This document shows positions 14,678 through 16,877 of a stretch of DNA of 16,877 nucleotides, one piece after another. Source of the DNA: Nitrososphaerota archaeon. Its GTDB lineage: Archaea > Thermoproteota > Nitrososphaeria > Nitrososphaerales > Nitrosopumilaceae. Within the stretch, counting starts at the first letter, position 1, and every line of letters starts with the position of its first letter. The notes beneath the pieces are model-generated. The model saw only the letters and a program-made list of their open reading frames with translations, was not told the DNA's origin and searched no databases. The position numbers and the translations under genes are program-made. Location of the stretch: contig JAUWQG010000010.1 of assembly GCA_030611185.1 (NCBI GenBank), positions 1-16,877 on the forward strand. Direction: 5' to 3'.

Positions 14678-15454
14678 TTATTTTTCTACAGGAAGATCTA
14701 ATCGATTTCCCCACTCTCCCCAAGAACCAAGATAAACTCGTACGTCCTCAAATCCCAGTTTTTTTAGAATGAGAAAAGAGTTTGCAGCTCTGTAAGCGCC
14801 TTGACAATAAGTTACAATTTTAGTATTTTTTGGAATATCATATAATTTTGATAATTCAGAGTCATCCTTGAAGGTTCCATCTTCCTTCAAGTTAAGATTC
14901 CAATCAATATTGATAGAATTTGGAATATGGCCATGTTGAGCAGCTCTCACTATAGTGCCATCATATTCGCCTTCAGATCTTGCATCAAGTATTGAGAGTT
15001 TATCTAAATTATCACGAATATTTTCAAATCCCGAAATAATTGAGGAATTAATTTTGCCTGTAAAATTAGTTGGTTTAAAGCTGTTTTGAGTGGTTTCAAC
15101 TTTCATGTTATCCTGTCGCCATTTTTTCATTCCACCATCTAACATCACAGTATCAGGATGAGAAAAATACATCAACATCCAAACACCCCTTGCAGCTAAC
15201 ATGCCAGATACCTCATCGTAAAAGACAACTTTTTTTTCTACAGTTACACCAGCAAATGAAAGAAGCATTTGGGTTTGCTTTTTGAAATTTTCAATTCCTT
15301 CTTTTGAGGTATCAATCCAATGAAATGCAAAAAGATCCAAGTTTACAGCTCCTGGAATATGGCCTTCAGAGTATTCTTTGAAGGAACGAGTATCAATTAT
15401 CAGAGTGTTTGAATCATTTAAAATTGAATCAAGTTCTGTTGTTGAAATTATCAT
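14678..15454 (-). CDS. Two-domain thiosulfate/mercaptopyruvate sulfurtransferase (rhodanese)
   Basis: The enzyme moves a sulfane sulfur from thiosulfate or 3-mercaptopyruvate to an acceptor through a cysteine persulfide. The 258-aa protein has two rhodanese domains. The N-terminal one (about 1-120; DTRSFKEYSEGHIPGAVNL) has VVFYDEVSG where the active loop would be and lacks the cysteine, as in typical tandem rhodaneses. The C-terminal one (about 135-258) has catalytic C217 in the loop CQGAYR, then GSWGEWGN near the end. The loop differs from both classic types (CRKGVT and CGSGVT), so the donor is uncertain. No signal peptide is seen, so it is cytoplasmic. The ATG lies about 26 nt after a TATA-like AATTTAC. 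It has no obvious partner gene next to it. Confidence 0.93.
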   Translation of the reverse strand: MIISTTELDSILNDSNTLIIDTRSFKEYSEGHIPGAVNLDLFAFHWIDTSKEGIENFKKQTQMLLSFAGVTVEKKVVFYDEVSGMLAARGVWMLMYFSHPDTVMLDGGMKKWRQDNMKVETTQNSFKPTNFTGKINSSIISGFENIRDNLDKLSILDARSEGEYDGTIVRAAQHGHIPNSINIDWNLNLKEDGTFKDDSELSKLYDIPKNTKIVTYCQGAYRAANSFLILKKLGFEDVRVYLGSWGEWGNRLDLPVEK

Positions 15455-15494
15455 ATTGTCGGTAATATTTTTGAATGTAAATTGATTTGGATTG

Positions 15495-15527
15495 AATAAT
15501 AAAAAGAAGAAAAGAAAAGTGAGTTTT
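15495..15527 (-). terminator. T-rich tract after the ammonium transporter
   Basis: Directly after the amt stop the minus strand reads CTCACTTTTCTTTTCTTCTT and then TTTATTATTC, a pyrimidine-rich run with several T-clusters. This is typical of archaeal termination sites; no hairpin is visible. It lies just upstream of the rhodanese promoter and probably separates the two transcripts. Confidence 0.45.
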
Positions 15528-16877
15528 CTATTCGTTTACGTATGCTCTTTCGCCGTGCTGTGCCAAATCGAGACCAATCTCCTCTTCTTTAGGAGTGACT
15601 CTAATTCCGCCAGGCCAAACAGTATCCATTACTTTCAGGATTACAATAGTAACACCAAATGCATAAGCTACTGAGATTAATGCACCAATGATGCTAATTG
15701 CTTGTTGTTCCATTCCTTCTGCTGTACCAGTCCATGCACCAATACCGTCTCCGGTATCCCAAATGTGTGGACTAGCTAATGTACCAGTCAAAATTGCACC
15801 AGTAAGACCACCCATTCCGTGTACTCCCCATACATCTAATGCGTCGTCCCATTTTCTTGCATTCTTGAATGCTATGGCACCATAACAGATTGTACCAGCT
15901 GCAATACCGATAATTATAGCTGCCATAGGACCAACCCAACCAGAAGCTGGTGTGATTGCTACTAATCCTGCTACTGCACCTGAAGCTGCTCCTACAATAC
16001 TTGGTTTTCCTGTATGTGCCCATGACACTAATATCCAAGTAACTGCAGCCATACCTGTTGCGGTATTTGTAACAGTCCATGCACTTACGGTAATGCCGTC
16101 TACTTGTACTTCACTTCCTGCATTGAAACCAAACCATCCAAACCATAGTATTCCTGCTCCCAGGACTACCATTGGAATATTGTGAGGTTCCATCGGCACT
16201 TTGCCATATCCTAATCTTCTGCCAAGGATCATGGCTCCTGCCAATGCAGAGAATCCGGAAGAAATGTGTACAACAGTACCACCTGCAAAGTCTAATGCAA
16301 ACGACGGTGATAGTTCTGGATCGAGATCTATTCCTCCTGCTCCTATGAAACCACCTCCCCAGACCCAATGTGCTATTGGATCGTAAACAAAGGTTCCCCA
16401 TAAGAGTACGAATATGACCAAAGCGCTAAACTTCATTCTGTCAATTAATCCACCAATGATTAGAACTGGTGTAATTATTGCGAATGTACCTTGGAACATT
16501 GCGAATAGTTGATGTGGAACTGTACCAGGCCAATCTTGACTACATTGATCTCCCTCTACCATTGCATTCATTTGGTAAGCTGCTGCCCACGTGTCTCCAC
16601 ATGGACCCGCTCCACCTAACGGTGCATAGGGCGATACCATATTGAATCCGGCATAATCAAGACTTCCCATGAACATATTGGCACCTTCATCTGCGTTTGG
16701 TGCAAATGCTAATGAGTATCCCCATAGAATCCATTGCACTGACATTAACCCCATAACTACAAGGGTCATACCAAGTACATTGACGATATTCTTTGATCTG
16801 GCTAAACCGCCATAAAAGAATCCGACTCCTGGAGACATCAATAATACCATTGATGTTGCTGAAAGCATCCATGCCAT
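15528..16877 (-). CDS. amt: Ammonium transporter Amt (N-terminus outside window)
   Basis: This Amt/MEP/Rh family channel brings in ammonium, the energy and nitrogen source of an ammonia oxidiser. 449 residues are visible. The twin pore histidines are present, H170 (YDPIAHWVWGGG) and H353 (DVWGVHGMGG), as are the N-terminal PGVGFFYGGLARSKN motif and the C-terminal GLDLAQHGERAY tail. The first visible residues (MAWML) align with the middle of the usual first segment (often TAWML), so the true start, probably with a signal-like leader, lies beyond base 16877. An enlarged outer loop at about 60-125 holds two cysteines, C93 and C112, that could form a disulfide. No glnB/PII gene is in view downstream. 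Confidence 0.95.
   Translation of the reverse strand: MAWMLSATSMVLLMSPGVGFFYGGLARSKNIVNVLGMTLVVMGLMSVQWILWGYSLAFAPNADEGANMFMGSLDYAGFNMVSPYAPLGGAGPCGDTWAAAYQMNAMVEGDQCSQDWPGTVPHQLFAMFQGTFAIITPVLIIGGLIDRMKFSALVIFVLLWGTFVYDPIAHWVWGGGFIGAGGIDLDPELSPSFALDFAGGTVVHISSGFSALAGAMILGRRLGYGKVPMEPHNIPMVVLGAGILWFGWFGFNAGSEVQVDGITVSAWTVTNTATGMAAVTWILVSWAHTGKPSIVGAASGAVAGLVAITPASGWVGPMAAIIIGIAAGTICYGAIAFKNARKWDDALDVWGVHGMGGLTGAILTGTLASPHIWDTGDGIGAWTGTAEGMEQQAISIIGALISVAYAFGVTIVILKVMDTVWPGGIRVTPKEEEIGLDLAQHGERAYVNE

Noticed and set aside
15772..16401. Two minus-strand frames (15772-16080 and 16111-16401) overlapping amt
   Set aside because: They are other-frame readings of the well-conserved amt gene, rich in Arg, Cys, Trp and Tyr with no family resemblance.
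1..16877. CRISPR array, insertion sequence, prophage or defence island
   Set aside because: No regularly spaced repeats, transposase or integrase, terminal inverted repeats or nuclease-helicase clusters were seen; genes and base composition look uniform and chromosomal.

Overview
The window looks like chromosome of a marine ammonia-oxidising archaeon (Nitrososphaerota/Thaumarchaeota, Nitrosopumilus-like). The grounds are AT-rich DNA, archaeal TATA boxes about 26-30 nt before start codons, many TTG/GTG starts, an archaeal A-type ATP synthase, a zinc-containing PyrI, a surface protein ending in a PEFG-CTERM sorting signal, and an Amt ammonium channel. The assignment is inferred from gene content and motifs; no database search was possible.

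Layout from left to right. (1) 1-750 is the 3' part of a Vgb-like beta-propeller protein with a C-terminal membrane anchor. (2) 740-3188 (minus) is a znuA-znuC-znuB type metal ABC importer. A NikR-like ribbon-helix-helix regulator (3273-3656, plus) diverges from it. (3) 3657-5755 (minus) is a two-gene unit: a LON-domain protein, then a secreted PEFG-CTERM protein. (4) 5825-7257 holds pyrB (minus) and pyrI (plus), the two subunits of aspartate carbamoyltransferase. They are divergent, with interleaved core promoters in about 41 bp. (5) 7299-14373 is the A-type ATP synthase locus. atpE-atpA-atpB-atpD, an unlisted 43-aa gene and atpK are on minus; atpI is divergent on plus. Genes for subunits C, F and H are absent from this cluster. 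(6) 14475-14627 is an unlisted 50-aa LEA-like gene. (7) 14678-15454 is a two-domain rhodanese. (8) 15528-16877 is an ammonium transporter cut by the window end.

Together these are core functions: metal uptake and its control, the first committed pyrimidine step, ATP synthesis and ammonium uptake. No mobile element, CRISPR array, tRNA, rRNA or prophage was seen. No gene-free stretch exceeds 300 bases. The longest, between atpI and the rhodanese (about 300 bp), holds the 50-aa gene and AT-rich 3' flanks. I saw no clear new multi-gene system. The best leads are the two unlisted small genes, the altered metal site of the NikR-like regulator, the interleaved pyrB/pyrI promoters, and the surface protein with a predicted N-terminal histidine.
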